Source: Streptomyces sp. V3I7 (GTDB taxonomy: Bacteria; Actinomycetota; Actinomycetes; Streptomycetales; Streptomycetaceae). From it: a stretch of 64,000 nt of DNA. Positions 8,524-17,176 of this stretch are shown here, one piece after another (position 1 is the stretch's first letter; every line of letters begins with the position of its first letter). Made by a program: the position numbers and the translations under genes. The stretch spans positions 496,001 through 560,000 of the forward strand of contig NZ_JAUSZK010000001.1 of NCBI RefSeq assembly GCF_030817495.1, in the 5' to 3' direction. Under the pieces are notes generated by a model. That model saw nothing but the letters and a program-made list of their open reading frames with translations, was not told the DNA's origin and made no database searches.

Positions 8524-9033
8524 TCAGTCACGCAGGCCGTTGTAGCGGCCCTGGTGGTACAGCAGCGGCCGGCCGGTGCCCGCGGGATCGCCGAGGACGA
8601 CCTCGCCCAGCACGATGCGGTGATCGCCGGCGGGGAAACGCCCGACGACCCGGCACACCAGCCAGACCAGGACGTCGTCGAGCACGGGAACGCCCTCGGG
8701 CCCCTCGCGCCAGGCCGTCGCCGCGCCGAAGCGGTCGGCTCCGCTGCGGGCGAACGTGGCGGCCAGCTCCTGCTGGTGCTCGCCGAGCACATGGACGCCG
8801 ACATGGTCGGCCGTGGCTATCGCGGGCCAGCTGGAGCCGCCCGTCCCGACGCCGAACGAGAGCAGCGGAGGCTCCGCGGAGACGGAGCTGAGCGAGGTGG
8901 CGGTGAAGCCGACCGGTCCCGTGGCGCCACGGGCGGTGATCACCGCGACCCCCGCGGCGTGCCGTCGGAAGGCGGAGCGCAGCAGGTCGGGCGAGGCGAG
9001 CCGGGGGCTGCCGAGGTCGGGCGAGGCCGTCAT
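8524..9033 (-). CDS. Flavin reductase / FMN-binding split-barrel protein
   Basis: A 169-residue flavin reductase-like protein. The series LRSAFRRHAAGVAVITARG, GFTATSLSSVSAEPPLLSFGVG (FMN contacts) and HVLGEHQQELAATFARSGADRF is characteristic of the small component of two-component FMN monooxygenases, which supplies reduced flavin using NAD(P)H. ATG 9033 has AAGGA about 8 bp upstream; the frame runs further upstream without homology. There is no adjacent monooxygenase, so the partner is unknown. A decayed paralogue fragment lies at 48223-48534. Confidence 0.9.
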   Translation of the reverse strand: MTASPDLGSPRLASPDLLRSAFRRHAAGVAVITARGATGPVGFTATSLSSVSAEPPLLSFGVGTGGSSWPAIATADHVGVHVLGEHQQELAATFARSGADRFGAATAWREGPEGVPVLDDVLVWLVCRVVGRFPAGDHRIVLGEVVLGDPAGTGRPLLYHQGRYNGLRD

Positions 9034-9235
9034 GGAGCTGTCCTTCTGCGGGCGGTGACGTACGGGTCGTGGCTGCTCAACGGCCCGGACAGCGCGCGGT
9101 GCGAGCACGGTCGGCGGCGACCTGCGCGGGGAGAAGGAGGTCCGTACACATGGGGCCAGGCTGACGAGTCGTCGTACGCGCAGTCAAGTACGTCCGGGGA
9201 TGTGGGAGATGACTCACCTCGGCCGCGGCGGACCT

Positions 9236-9619
9236 TCACACCGCCTCCCCCAACGCCGCGATGACGTCCGCCTTGCGGGGCTGTCCGGCGGCCCGCCGCA
9301 CGATCCGGCCGTGCGCGTCGAGGACCAGCACGGTGGGCGTCTTGAGGATGTCCAGTTCGCGTACGAGCGCCAGGCGGGCCTCGGCGTCGATCTCGACGTG
9401 CCGCACGCCCGGGACCATTGCGGCGACCTCGCCGAGGATGCGCCGGGTCGCGCGACAGGGGGCGCAGAAGGCGGTGGAGAACTGCACGAGCGTGGCCCGC
9501 TCGCCGAGTTCACCGCCGGGCCCGAGCCCGAGCCGCGCCGCTTCGAGCCGTTCGCCGTCGTCTGGTCCGCCTGGTCCGCCTGGTCCGCCTGGTCCGCGCA
9601 CACCCATCACCTCAGTCAT
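9236..9619 (-). CDS. Thioredoxin-fold protein with Gly-Pro-Gly N-terminal linker
   Basis: A 127-residue thioredoxin-like protein. The redox site is FCAPC (variant of CGPC) with VQFSTAFCAPCRATRRIL. The cis-proline loop is KTPTVLVLD and the C-terminal helix is present. The first 20 residues hold a (GGP)n linker encoded by four perfect 9-bp repeats and precede a non-conserved arm. It has no signal peptide, so it is probably cytosolic. It is monocistronic. Probable role: reducing disulfides or delivering electrons to a specific partner. The canonical thioredoxin of this window is at 41294-41626. Confidence 0.88.
   Translation of the reverse strand: MTEVMGVRGPGGPGGPGGPDDGERLEAARLGLGPGGELGERATLVQFSTAFCAPCRATRRILGEVAAMVPGVRHVEIDAEARLALVRELDILKTPTVLVLDAHGRIVRRAAGQPRKADVIAALGEAV
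9562..9597. repeat. Four tandem 9-bp repeats inside the thioredoxin-like gene
   Basis: Four exact copies of CTGGTCCGC at 9562, 9571, 9580 and 9589 encode the Gly-Pro-Gly linker on the minus strand. Because the unit is 9 bp, copy-number change keeps the reading frame and only alters linker length. Confidence 0.9.
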
Positions 9620-9868
9620 CCTCTGCGACAGCGTCGGTGACCCCCTATTGATTCCCGATTGATTTCCGTCTTACCGGGCCTCGGGCACGATAGGCGGGGC
9701 CGAGGCTCCGATAGGCCGACGTGACGAGGATCTCGCCGCCGTGCGGCGTCAGGACTGGCTACCGGCCTGTTAATCCGGCACGATCTGCGAGAGTCGTAAA
9801 CCTACGGCTGCGTAACTTTCCGGCCGGGAGTCATCTCCGCGGCGGAGCAGGAAGGGTTCAACCCGCCC

Positions 9869-10597
9869 ATGGCAGAGCTGGTCTATCGTCCCGTCGTCGG
9901 CCTCGCCCTGACGATGTTCAAGGCCTGGGACCTCAAGATCGACGTCAAGGGATCGGAGAACATCCCGCGATCCGGCGGGGCGGTGCTGGTGAGCAATCAC
10001 ATCAGCTACCTGGACTTCATCTTCAACGGCCTGGCGGCGCTGCCGCAGAAGCGCCTGGTGCGCTTCATGGCGAAGGAGTCCGTCTTCCGCCACAAGATCT
10101 CGGGCCCGCTGATGCGCGGCATGAAGCACATCCCGGTGGACCGCAAGAACGGCGAGGCGGCGTACGCGCACGCCCTGGACTCCCTCAGGTCCGGTGAGAT
10201 CATCGGGGTGTTCCCGGAGGCCACGATCTCGCAGTCGTTCACGCTGAAGAGCTTCAAGTCGGGCGCCGTGCGCCTGGCCCAGGAGGCGGGTGTGCCGCTC
10301 GTCCCGATGGCGGTGTGGGGCACGCAGCGGCTGTGGACCAAGGGCCAGCCGCGCAACTTCAAGCGCAGCCACACCCCGATCACGGTCCGCGTCGGCGAGG
10401 CGCTGGAGGCTTCCCGCGACCAGTACGCCGGCGCCCTCACCCGCCGTCTGCGCGAGACCGTCCAGGAACTGCTGGACGCCGCCCAGCGCGCCTACCCCGG
10501 CCGCCCCAAGGACGCAGGCGACTCCTGGTGGCTCCCGGCCCACCTGGGCGGCACGGCCCCGACGCAGGAGCAGCTGCGGGCGGCGGAGGCGCGCTGA
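9869..10597 (+). CDS. 1-acyl-sn-glycerol-3-phosphate acyltransferase (PlsC family)
   Basis: A 242-residue lysophospholipid acyltransferase. Motif I is NHISYLDF (NHxxxxD catalytic pair, about residue 45), motif III is FPEATIS (about 117), and PLVPMAVWGTQR is motif IV. The N-terminus is an amphipathic membrane-associating segment (VVGLALTMFKAWDLKI). It would acylate lysophosphatidate to phosphatidate at the inner face of the membrane. Streptomyces carry several paralogues, so lipid specificity is not settled. It stands alone and converges with the B3/B4 gene 25 bp downstream. Confidence 0.92.
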   Translation: MAELVYRPVVGLALTMFKAWDLKIDVKGSENIPRSGGAVLVSNHISYLDFIFNGLAALPQKRLVRFMAKESVFRHKISGPLMRGMKHIPVDRKNGEAAYAHALDSLRSGEIIGVFPEATISQSFTLKSFKSGAVRLAQEAGVPLVPMAVWGTQRLWTKGQPRNFKRSHTPITVRVGEALEASRDQYAGALTRRLRETVQELLDAAQRAYPGRPKDAGDSWWLPAHLGGTAPTQEQLRAAEAR

Positions 10598-10622
10598 CGC
10601 ACAGGGCGGCGGCCGCCTCGCC

Positions 10623-11330
10623 TCACGCCTGAGAGACGGAGACGGCGGCGCCGGCCTCGATCCGCGCACCCGGGCTGAACTTCTCCAGCAGCTCGGCCAG
10701 TTCGGCCCCCGCGGCCTCGGCCTCGGCGACCGGCATCGGGGCGAGGGTCTCCAGCAGGAACAGGCCTGAGGTCGTCTCCTCGGTGAGCCGGGTGCGCGGA
10801 CCCTGGCGCCAGTTCCAGCGGCGGCAGGTGACACCCGCCTCGTCGCACCATACGACCTCGCCCGCGTCCGGGTGCTCGACGGTCTCCTCGCCTCCGGCGA
10901 CGGTCACGAAGTCCTCGTCCCCCGTGGCCCGCAGAAGCCGCATCCCGCCCTGGATGCGGTCGGTGTCCTCGCCGCCGACGGGGACGAGGTGGGCGACGCT
11001 GATGGCGTTGTAGAGGTCGACGAGCAGGTTGATCCGTGGCAGCCCGGCCTCGGACAGCGCCCTCTTGGCCAGCGCCTCCGCCGAGTTGCGGGTCCGTGAC
11101 GGCTTCGATCCGAACCCCGCGTACACCTCGCGCCAGGCCGCCATGTGCGGGTCCTCGTGCGGCGCACGCCCCGCCAGCCGTACGGCGAGACGCCGGGCCG
11201 CGTCGTCGAGAAGCGCCGAACTGGCCTCGGTGCTCGGCCCGTTGACGAGGTCGTGCGCCTCGATGGCAACGTAGGTGAATCCGGGCGCGAGCACGCGCAC
11301 GTCGTCGGACACGGTCAGCTTGAGATCCAT
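10623..11330 (-). CDS. B3/B4 domain protein (phenylalanyl-tRNA synthetase beta-like)
   Basis: A 235-residue stand-alone B3/B4 domain, the fold that edits Tyr-tRNA(Phe) in PheT. Typical stretches are GFGSKPSRTRNSAEALAKRAL (about 75), LPRINLLVDLYNAISVAHLVPVGGED (about 105) and the WRQGPRTRLTEET region. Stand-alone members are thought to edit or bind aminoacyl-tRNA but this is unproven for most. ATG 11330 is preferred over the upstream in-frame start at 11369 because it leaves 11 bp after the transglutaminase-like stop, consistent with an operon. Confidence 0.85.
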   Translation of the reverse strand: MDLKLTVSDDVRVLAPGFTYVAIEAHDLVNGPSTEASSALLDDAARRLAVRLAGRAPHEDPHMAAWREVYAGFGSKPSRTRNSAEALAKRALSEAGLPRINLLVDLYNAISVAHLVPVGGEDTDRIQGGMRLLRATGDEDFVTVAGGEETVEHPDAGEVVWCDEAGVTCRRWNWRQGPRTRLTEETTSGLFLLETLAPMPVAEAEAAGAELAELLEKFSPGARIEAGAAVSVSQA

Positions 11331-11341
11331 CTGCCTTCGCC

Positions 11342-11935
11342 TCACAGCGCGGTGGGGAGCGTCTTCCACAGGTACGGCCGGTCGGGCGCAGCCCGAAGGG
11401 CGCGGAGGACGGCCGGATGGGGTTCAGCATACAGGACCGGGTAGTCCATCTCATTGGACTCGGGGTCGGCCACCCAGGCCAGCCGCTCACCGTCGAGGGA
11501 GAACCGCGCGTCGACACCGGGCTTGTTGCCGCGCGGGTCCTGCCGGTGCCACGCTCCGCGGAAACGGACGGCGACCAGTCCGTGCACGACATGTCCGGAA
11601 CCGTCGTCGTGCGCCAGACGCTGGTAGCACAGCCCCGCCGGGATGCCCTCGGCCCGCAGCAGCGCGGCCAGCGCGTGGACCTTGGCGTGACAGATGCCGG
11701 TGCCCTGCTCCAGCACGTCGGAGGCGCGCCAGGTGACGCGCGGGTCACCGCTGTCCGCGGAGTGCGGGATCTCGTCGCGCACGAAAGCGAACGCGGCACG
11801 CGCATAGTCATACGAGTCCGCCGCACCCTCGGCCAGACGGGAGGCAGTCGCCCTGACCAGCGAATGACGGTGATCGATGGCATCACCGGCGGCCAGATAG
11901 GCGGACAGGCCAGGGGTGTCCTGGATCAGCTCCAT
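11342..11935 (-). CDS. Transglutaminase-like cysteine protease-fold protein
   Basis: A 197-residue transglutaminase-like superfamily protein with the complete triad: Cys in QGTGICHAKVHALAALLR (about 80), His in HVVHGLVAVRF (about 118) and Asp in RQDPRGNK (about 132). These proteins are peptidases or amide hydrolases in bacteria; the substrate is unknown. It is first in a two-gene unit with the B3/B4 protein. A GTG at 11962 would add nine residues; ATG 11935 lacks a strong ribosome-binding site, so the start is uncertain. Confidence 0.85.
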   Translation of the reverse strand: MELIQDTPGLSAYLAAGDAIDHRHSLVRATASRLAEGAADSYDYARAAFAFVRDEIPHSADSGDPRVTWRASDVLEQGTGICHAKVHALAALLRAEGIPAGLCYQRLAHDDGSGHVVHGLVAVRFRGAWHRQDPRGNKPGVDARFSLDGERLAWVADPESNEMDYPVLYAEPHPAVLRALRAAPDRPYLWKTLPTAL

Positions 11936-12031
11936 ACCCGCGGAGCATAAGAACGCGACCACCGGATCGTCAATGACTTTCCTTGTGGCCGCATACCTAT
12001 GCTAGCAATCAACCTGCCGCGCACGTGGGCG

Positions 12032-13102
12032 CTAGCGCGCCATTTCCTCCTTCAGCGCCGCCACGAACGCGTCCACGTCCTCCTCCGTCGTGTCGAAGGC
12101 GCACATCCAGCGGACGTCGCCCGCGGCCTCGTCCCAGAAGTAGAAGCGGAACCGCTTCTGCAGGCGCTCGCTCACGTCGTGCGGGAGGCGGGCGAAGACG
12201 CCGTTGGCCTGGACCGGGTAGAGGATCTCCACGCCGTGCACCGCGCGGACGCCCTCCGCGAGGCGCTGGGCCATCTCGTTGGCGTGGCGGGCGTTGCGCA
12301 GCCAGAGGTCCTTGGCGAGCAGGGCCTCCAACTGCACCGAAACGAAGCGCATCTTGGAGGCGAGCTGCATGGACATCTTGCGTATGTGCTTCATGCGCCG
12401 GACGGCGTCCTGGTTGAGGACGACGACCGCCTCGCCGAACATGGCGCCGTTCTTCGTCCCGCCCAGCGAGAGGATGTCGACGCCGACGGCGTTGGTGAAC
12501 GTCCGCATGGGGACGTCCAGGGACGCGGCGGCGTTGGCGATCCGGGAGCCGTCCAGGTGCACGGCCATGCCGCGCGCGTGGGCGTGCTCGCAGACCGCAC
12601 GGATCTCGTCGGGCGTGTAGAGCGTGCCGAGCTCCGTGCTCTGGGTGATCGACACGACCTGCGGCATCGCGCGGTGCTCGTCCTCCCAGCCCCAGGCCTG
12701 CCGGTCGATCAGCTCGGGCGTGAGCTTGCCGTCCGGCGTGGGCACGGTGAGCAGCTTGAGTCCGGCCATGCGCTCGGGGGCGCCGCCCTCGTCCACGTTG
12801 ATGTGTGCGGACTCGGCGCAGACCACCGCACCCCAGCGGTCGGTGACCGCCTGGAGTGCCACGACGTTCGCACCGGTGCCGTTGAAGACCGGGAAGGCCT
12901 CCGCCGTGGCGCCGAAGTGGCTGCGGACGATCCGCTGGAGGTTCTCGGTGTACGCGTCCTCGCCGTAGGCGACCTGGTGGCCGCCGTTGGCCAGGGCCAC
13001 GGCGGCGAGCACCTCGGGGTGCACGCCGGCGTAGTTGTCACTGGCGAAACCGCGGACCTCGGGGTCGTGGTGGCGACGCGCGTCGGTCTTGGGACGGTTC
13101 AC
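12032..13102 (-). CDS. Low-specificity threonine aldolase-like PLP enzyme
   Basis: A 356-residue fold-type I PLP enzyme of the beta-eliminating lyase/threonine aldolase group, cleaving L-threonine or allo-threonine to glycine and acetaldehyde. The start region FASDNYAGVHPEVLAA, VFNGTGANVVALQA, HLDGSRIANAAASL and the PLP-lysine motif SLGGTKNGAMFGEAVV (Lys about 205) are all present. The frame is open far upstream, but GTG 13102 forms a GTGA overlap with the SDR stop, the usual translational-coupling arrangement; GTG 13120 is an alternative. Confidence 0.93.
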   Translation of the reverse strand: MNRPKTDARRHHDPEVRGFASDNYAGVHPEVLAAVALANGGHQVAYGEDAYTENLQRIVRSHFGATAEAFPVFNGTGANVVALQAVTDRWGAVVCAESAHINVDEGGAPERMAGLKLLTVPTPDGKLTPELIDRQAWGWEDEHRAMPQVVSITQSTELGTLYTPDEIRAVCEHAHARGMAVHLDGSRIANAAASLDVPMRTFTNAVGVDILSLGGTKNGAMFGEAVVVLNQDAVRRMKHIRKMSMQLASKMRFVSVQLEALLAKDLWLRNARHANEMAQRLAEGVRAVHGVEILYPVQANGVFARLPHDVSERLQKRFRFYFWDEAAGDVRWMCAFDTTEEDVDAFVAALKEEMAR

Positions 13103-13860
13103 GGCTTCTCGGTCAGCCACAGACGTTGTCCGTTCACTTCCGGGGCGGGCATGCTCCAGACGCCCTCGATGGCCTCGGCCAGATCCTTGACGTCCGTGAA
13201 GCCCGCGAACTTCGCGTTGGGCCGCTCGGCACGCATCGCGTCGTGGACCAACGCCTTCACCACCAGGATCGCAGCCGCCGACGTCGGCCCCTCGGCGCCC
13301 TCGGCCTTCCCGGCCTTGCGGAAGTAGTCGGCGAGCGCCAGCGTCCACGCCTCGGCGGCGGCCTTGGCGGCGGAGTACGCGGCGTTGCCCGCGGTGGGCT
13401 TGCTCGCGCCGGCCGCGCTGATCAGGACGTACCGGCCGCGCTCACTGCGCTGGAGCGCCTCGTGGAAGGCGAGGGAGGTGTGCTGGACGGTCTTGACGAG
13501 CAGCATCTCCAGCAGGTCCCAGTCGTCGAGACTGGTCTTGGTGAAGGTCTCGCTGCCGCGCCAGCCGCCCACCAGGTGCACGAGCCCGTCGACGCGCCCG
13601 AAGTCCTTCTCGATGTGGTCGGCCCAGTCCCGGGTGGACTGCAGGTCGAGCAGGTCGACCGTGTCACCGACGACCGTGGCACCGCCGTGCGCGTAGCGCG
13701 CCGCGTCCACTGCCTCCGAGAGTCGCTCGGGGTCGTTGTCCGCCGCGACGACGGTCGCCCCCGCCTCGGCGAGCCGGAGCAGGGTCGCCCGCCCCGCGGG
13801 GCCGCCCGCACCGGCCACCGCGATCACCGCACCGCTCAGCGGCCCGTTGCCGTTCTGCAT
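13099..13860 (-). CDS. Short-chain dehydrogenase/reductase
   Basis: A 253-residue SDR. The cofactor motif is AVAGAGGPAGRAT (residues 12-24, GxxGxxG-like variant), followed by ADNDPERL, and the catalytic region is ISAAGASKPTAGNAAYSAAKAA (Ser, Tyr-x-x-x-Lys). ATG 13860 has a perfect GGAGGAG ribosome-binding site 5-6 bp upstream, whereas the frame extends to 13950 without homology. It is translationally coupled to the aldolase (4-bp overlap) and lies 86 bp after DUF6421, so the three genes are probably one transcript. The substrate is unknown. Confidence 0.92.
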   Translation of the reverse strand: MQNGNGPLSGAVIAVAGAGGPAGRATLLRLAEAGATVVAADNDPERLSEAVDAARYAHGGATVVGDTVDLLDLQSTRDWADHIEKDFGRVDGLVHLVGGWRGSETFTKTSLDDWDLLEMLLVKTVQHTSLAFHEALQRSERGRYVLISAAGASKPTAGNAAYSAAKAAAEAWTLALADYFRKAGKAEGAEGPTSAAAILVVKALVHDAMRAERPNAKFAGFTDVKDLAEAIEGVWSMPAPEVNGQRLWLTEKP

Positions 13861-13946
13861 GTTCTCCTCCTGAGCCGTGTGCGCGGTGAGCGCGGTGCAC
13901 GCCGTCTCCGGCGCGTCGTCCTCGGTTCTGTTGTCGGTGCCGTGGG

Positions 13947-15344
13947 TCACGCGGCGGCCCGCGTGGTGCCGTCGGCGGTGATGCCCTTGGTGGAGGCAAT
14001 CACGTTCTTCAGCTTCTTGGCCAGCGCCTCATAGAACATGCTCAGCGGAAACTCGTCCGGAAGCACGTCGTCCACGAGCTTGCGGGGCGGCAGCGAGACG
14101 TCCAGGGCGCCGGGGCCCTTGGCCCACTTGGAGCCGGGGTGCGGCGCGAGGTAGGTGGCGACGAGCTCGTACCCGGCGAACCAGTGCACCAGCTTGGGGC
14201 GGTCGATGCCGTCGCGGTAGAGCTGCTCGATCTCGCCGCAGAGCTGGTTGGTGACCTGCGGGGCGCGCTCCCAGTCGATGGCGAGCTTGTTGTCGGTCCA
14301 GCGGACGACGTCGTGCTTGTGCAGGTAGGCGAAGAGCAACTGGCCGCCGAGGCCGTCGTAGTTACGCACCCGCTCACCGCTGACCGGGAAGCGGAACATG
14401 CGGTCGAAGAGCACCGCATACTGCACGTCGCGCGCCTGCGGGACGCCGTCGGCCTCGAGCTGGACGGCCTCCTTGAAGGCGGTCAGGTCGCAGCGCAGCT
14501 CCTCCAGGCCGTACATCCAGAACGGCTGGCGCTGCTTGATCATGAACGGGTCGAACGGCAGGTCGCCGTGGCTGTGGGTGCGGTCGTGGACCATGTCCCA
14601 CAGGACGAAGGCCTCCTCGCAGCGCTTCTGGTCGTGGACCATGGCGGCGACGTCCTCGGGCAGCTTCAGGCCCAGGATGTCGACGGCGGCCTCGGTGACC
14701 CGGCGGAAGCGCGCGGCCTCGCGGTCGCAGAAGATGCCACCCCAGGAGAAACGTTCCGGCGCCTCACGTACAGAGATGGTCTCCGGGAAGAGGACGGCCG
14801 AGTTGGTGTCGTAGCCGGCCGTGAAGTCCTCGAAGGTGATGCCGCAGAACAGCGGGTTGTCGTACCGCGTGCGCTCCAGCTCGGCCAGCCAGTCGGGCCA
14901 GACCATGCGCAGCACGACCGCCTCGAGGTTGCGGTCCGGGTTGCCGTTCTGCGTGTACATCGGGAAGACGACCAGGTGCTGGAGGCCGTCGGCGCGGCCC
15001 GCCGCGGGCTGGAAGGCCAGCAGCGAGTCGAGGAAGTCGGGTACCTGGAATCCGCCCACGGACCAGCGGCGCAGATCCGTGACGAGGGCCTCGTGATAGG
15101 CGGCGTCGTGCGGCAGCAGCGGGGCCAGTCGTCCGACGGCGTCGATCACCTGGCGTACGGCCTCCTCGGCGTCGGCCCGGTCCGGTGCGCCCTCGGCGTC
15201 GAAGTCGATCGCCCCGTCCTTGGACTGCCAGGGCCGGATCCGCTCCACCGCGTCCTTGAGCACGGGCCATGCAGGATGCTCGATCACCCTGACTCCGGAA
15301 GGAGCCTTCCCCTCCGCACTCACCTGCACAAGCATTTCCGTCAT
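13947..15344 (-). CDS. DUF6421 family protein
   Basis: A 465-residue protein of a conserved actinobacterial family with no established function. Recognisable stretches are HLVVFPMYTQNGNPDRNLEA, the HDRTHSHGDLPFDPFMIKQR segment (several His/Asp, possibly metal or ligand binding) and LGGQLLFAYLHKHDVVRWTD. It has no signal peptide or membrane span. The ATG has GGAGG 8 bp upstream. Its conserved partnership with an SDR and an aldolase-type enzyme suggests a metabolic role, probably in amino-acid catabolism; that is inference only. Confidence 0.85.
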   Translation of the reverse strand: MTEMLVQVSAEGKAPSGVRVIEHPAWPVLKDAVERIRPWQSKDGAIDFDAEGAPDRADAEEAVRQVIDAVGRLAPLLPHDAAYHEALVTDLRRWSVGGFQVPDFLDSLLAFQPAAGRADGLQHLVVFPMYTQNGNPDRNLEAVVLRMVWPDWLAELERTRYDNPLFCGITFEDFTAGYDTNSAVLFPETISVREAPERFSWGGIFCDREAARFRRVTEAAVDILGLKLPEDVAAMVHDQKRCEEAFVLWDMVHDRTHSHGDLPFDPFMIKQRQPFWMYGLEELRCDLTAFKEAVQLEADGVPQARDVQYAVLFDRMFRFPVSGERVRNYDGLGGQLLFAYLHKHDVVRWTDNKLAIDWERAPQVTNQLCGEIEQLYRDGIDRPKLVHWFAGYELVATYLAPHPGSKWAKGPGALDVSLPPRKLVDDVLPDEFPLSMFYEALAKKLKNVIASTKGITADGTTRAAA

Positions 15345-15769
15345 GTCCCATCCTCCACGGGAGAACCTCGCGTAGGAACACCGTATGCAGATGGGGTTTC
15401 ACCCAGCAAGGGGGCAAGCAGGAAATTATCCTGCCCCTCCACTGAAGAACCGCTGTTTTTCCTGCCGGATCCGGGGAAGGCGCATGGTTCGGCCGCATCG
15501 ACCCCCTCCGGGCCGACGGCGGGTACGGGGACGGTACGGTCCAGTGCGGCGGGTCAATCCCCGGCGGACTCGCCCACGCCAGGGTGACGGCCGACGGGGG
15601 TACGGGCCAGGTGCGGGCCCGGTGCGTCCGTCCCCGTCACCGCAATCCCGGCGCAGGCGCGGGTCCATCGGCACACCGGGCGATTAGGCTGCGAATCTGC
15701 CGCGCGGGCAGCGACGTCCGTCAGGTCCGCGCGGGTACCGAGCCGCCGTCGACGGAAGCGAGTTGAACG
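15345..15769. promoter_or_regulatory. 425-bp divergent promoter region with operator-like palindrome
   Basis: No coding signal was seen. A palindrome GCAGGA-aatta-TCCTGC lies at 15418-15434, 75 bp upstream of DUF6421, inside a locally AT-rich stretch. A partial second copy (TTTTTCCTGCC, 15456-15466) follows. The repeated CAGGA/TCCTG halves suit an Lrp/AsnC-type or other dimeric regulator. The rest up to the GDPD gene is GC-rich and featureless to me. Confidence 0.45.
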
Positions 15770-16453
15770 TTGAACTTCCTTACCATCGGTCACCGCGGAG
15801 TCATGGGCATCGAGCCCGAGAACACCCTCCGTTCCTTCGTCGCCGCCCAGCAGGCCGGCCTCGACATCATCGAACTCGATCTGCATCTGAGCAAGGACGG
15901 CGCCCTCGTCGTCATGCACGACGCGGAGGTGGACCGTACGACCGACGGCAGCGGGCCGATCGCCGAGAAGACCCTCGCGGAGCTGCGCGCGCTGGACGCC
16001 GGGCGCGGCGAGCGCATCCCGGTCTTCGAGGAGGTCCTGGACGCCGTGAAGGCCCCGCTCCAGGCCGAGATCAAGGACGTTGCGGCCGCCCAGGCGCTGG
16101 CCGAGGTGATGCACCGTCGGGACCTGGTGTCGCGCGTGGAGGTGATCTCGTTCCACGACGAGGCGATCGCGGAGATCGCCCGCCTGGTGCCGGGCGTGCG
16201 CACGGCGCTGGTGGCCAGCCGCTACGGCACCGATGTCGTGGACCGGGCCACCGCGGTCGGCGCCTCGACCCTGGTGCTCAACATCCGGCGGCTCACCCTC
16301 GAGGTCGTCGAGCGCGCCCGCAAGGCGGACCTGCGGATCATCGGCTGGGTGGTGAACACCCAGGACCATCTGCGGCTCGTACGGGCCCTGCAGCTGGACG
16401 GCGCCACGACCGACTACCCGGAGATCAAGCGGACGGGCCGCTTCACGGCGTGA
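15770..16453 (+). CDS. Glycerophosphodiester phosphodiesterase
   Basis: A 227-residue GDPD enzyme that hydrolyses glycerophosphodiesters to glycerol-3-phosphate and alcohol. It has GHRGVMGIEPENT (HRG plus PENT, residues 7-19), IELDLHLSKDGALVVMHDAEVDRTTDG (metal-binding Glu/Asp and catalytic His) and QAEIKDVAAA. The start is TTG at 15770 with GGAAG about 12 bp upstream. There is no signal peptide, so it is cytosolic. It is smaller than secreted GlpQ enzymes and like the short actinobacterial forms. Confidence 0.93.
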   Translation: MNFLTIGHRGVMGIEPENTLRSFVAAQQAGLDIIELDLHLSKDGALVVMHDAEVDRTTDGSGPIAEKTLAELRALDAGRGERIPVFEEVLDAVKAPLQAEIKDVAAAQALAEVMHRRDLVSRVEVISFHDEAIAEIARLVPGVRTALVASRYGTDVVDRATAVGASTLVLNIRRLTLEVVERARKADLRIIGWVVNTQDHLRLVRALQLDGATTDYPEIKRTGRFTA

Positions 16454-16483
16454 GTCGCGGTGCCGCGGCTCACCGCATGAACG

Positions 16484-17044
16484 TCACTCCGCCGACGCGC
16501 GCCCGCACGCCAGCGGCTTGACCAGCAGCTCGAACCGCAGGTCGTCGCGCTGCGGGATGCCGAACCGCTCGTCGCCGTACGGGAACGGCGTCATCCGTCC
16601 CGTACGGCGGTAGCCGCGCCGCTCGTACCAGGCGATGAGGTCGTCACGCACGGAGATCACGGTCATGTGCATCTCGGTGACGCCCCAGTGCTCGCGGACC
16701 TGCCGCTCGGCCTCCGCGAGGACCGCCTTGCCCAGGCCGCCGCCCTGCTGCTCGGGGCTGACCGCGAACATGCCGAAGTAGGCGTGCTCGCCGCGGTGTT
16801 CGAGCTGGCAGCAGGCGACCACCCGGCCGTCTCGCTCCACCGTCAGCAGCCGGCTGCCCGGCGCCCTGACGACCTCCAGCACACCCTCGGGATCGGTCCG
16901 CTGACCCTCCAGGATGTCCGCCTCGGTCGTCCACCCGGCCCGGCTGGAATCTCCGCGGTACGCCGACTCGACCAGCGCGACGAGCACGTCCACGTCGGCG
17001 TCGGTGGCGTCCCGGAAGCTCAGCCCGGTGCTGGTGGTGTCCAT
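16484..17044 (-). CDS. GNAT-family N-acetyltransferase
   Basis: A 186-residue GNAT acetyltransferase. The core is present: FRDATDADVDVLVALVESAYRG (beta1-alpha1), YFGMFAVSPEQQGGGLGKAVLAEAER (acetyl-CoA loop Q-x-x-G-x-G) and IAWYERRGYRRTGRMTPFPYGDERFG (C-terminal motif B). The acceptor is unknown. The start at ATG 17044 is inferred from family length; GTG 17095 is possible. It converges with the GDPD gene across 30 bp. Confidence 0.9.
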   Translation of the reverse strand: MDTTSTGLSFRDATDADVDVLVALVESAYRGDSSRAGWTTEADILEGQRTDPEGVLEVVRAPGSRLLTVERDGRVVACCQLEHRGEHAYFGMFAVSPEQQGGGLGKAVLAEAERQVREHWGVTEMHMTVISVRDDLIAWYERRGYRRTGRMTPFPYGDERFGIPQRDDLRFELLVKPLACGRASAE

Positions 17045-17131
17045 GGGGGCGGTGTCCACGGGCGTGGCTCTCCGATCTGTGGCGCGGCTCGACACGCACG
17101 AGGGTAACCGGCCATGAGGGCCCGTCCGGCG

Positions 17132-17164
17132 GATCAGGTCGCAGAAAAGCTACGGCACCTGATC
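17132..17164. other. Short inverted repeat between GNAT and VOC genes
   Basis: Perfect 8-bp arms GATCAGGT (17132-17139) and ACCTGATC (17157-17164) with a 17-nt loop, next to the larger palindromic repeat. Could be an operator or the edge of that element. Confidence 0.4.
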
Positions 17165-17176
17165 AACACAGGTGAG

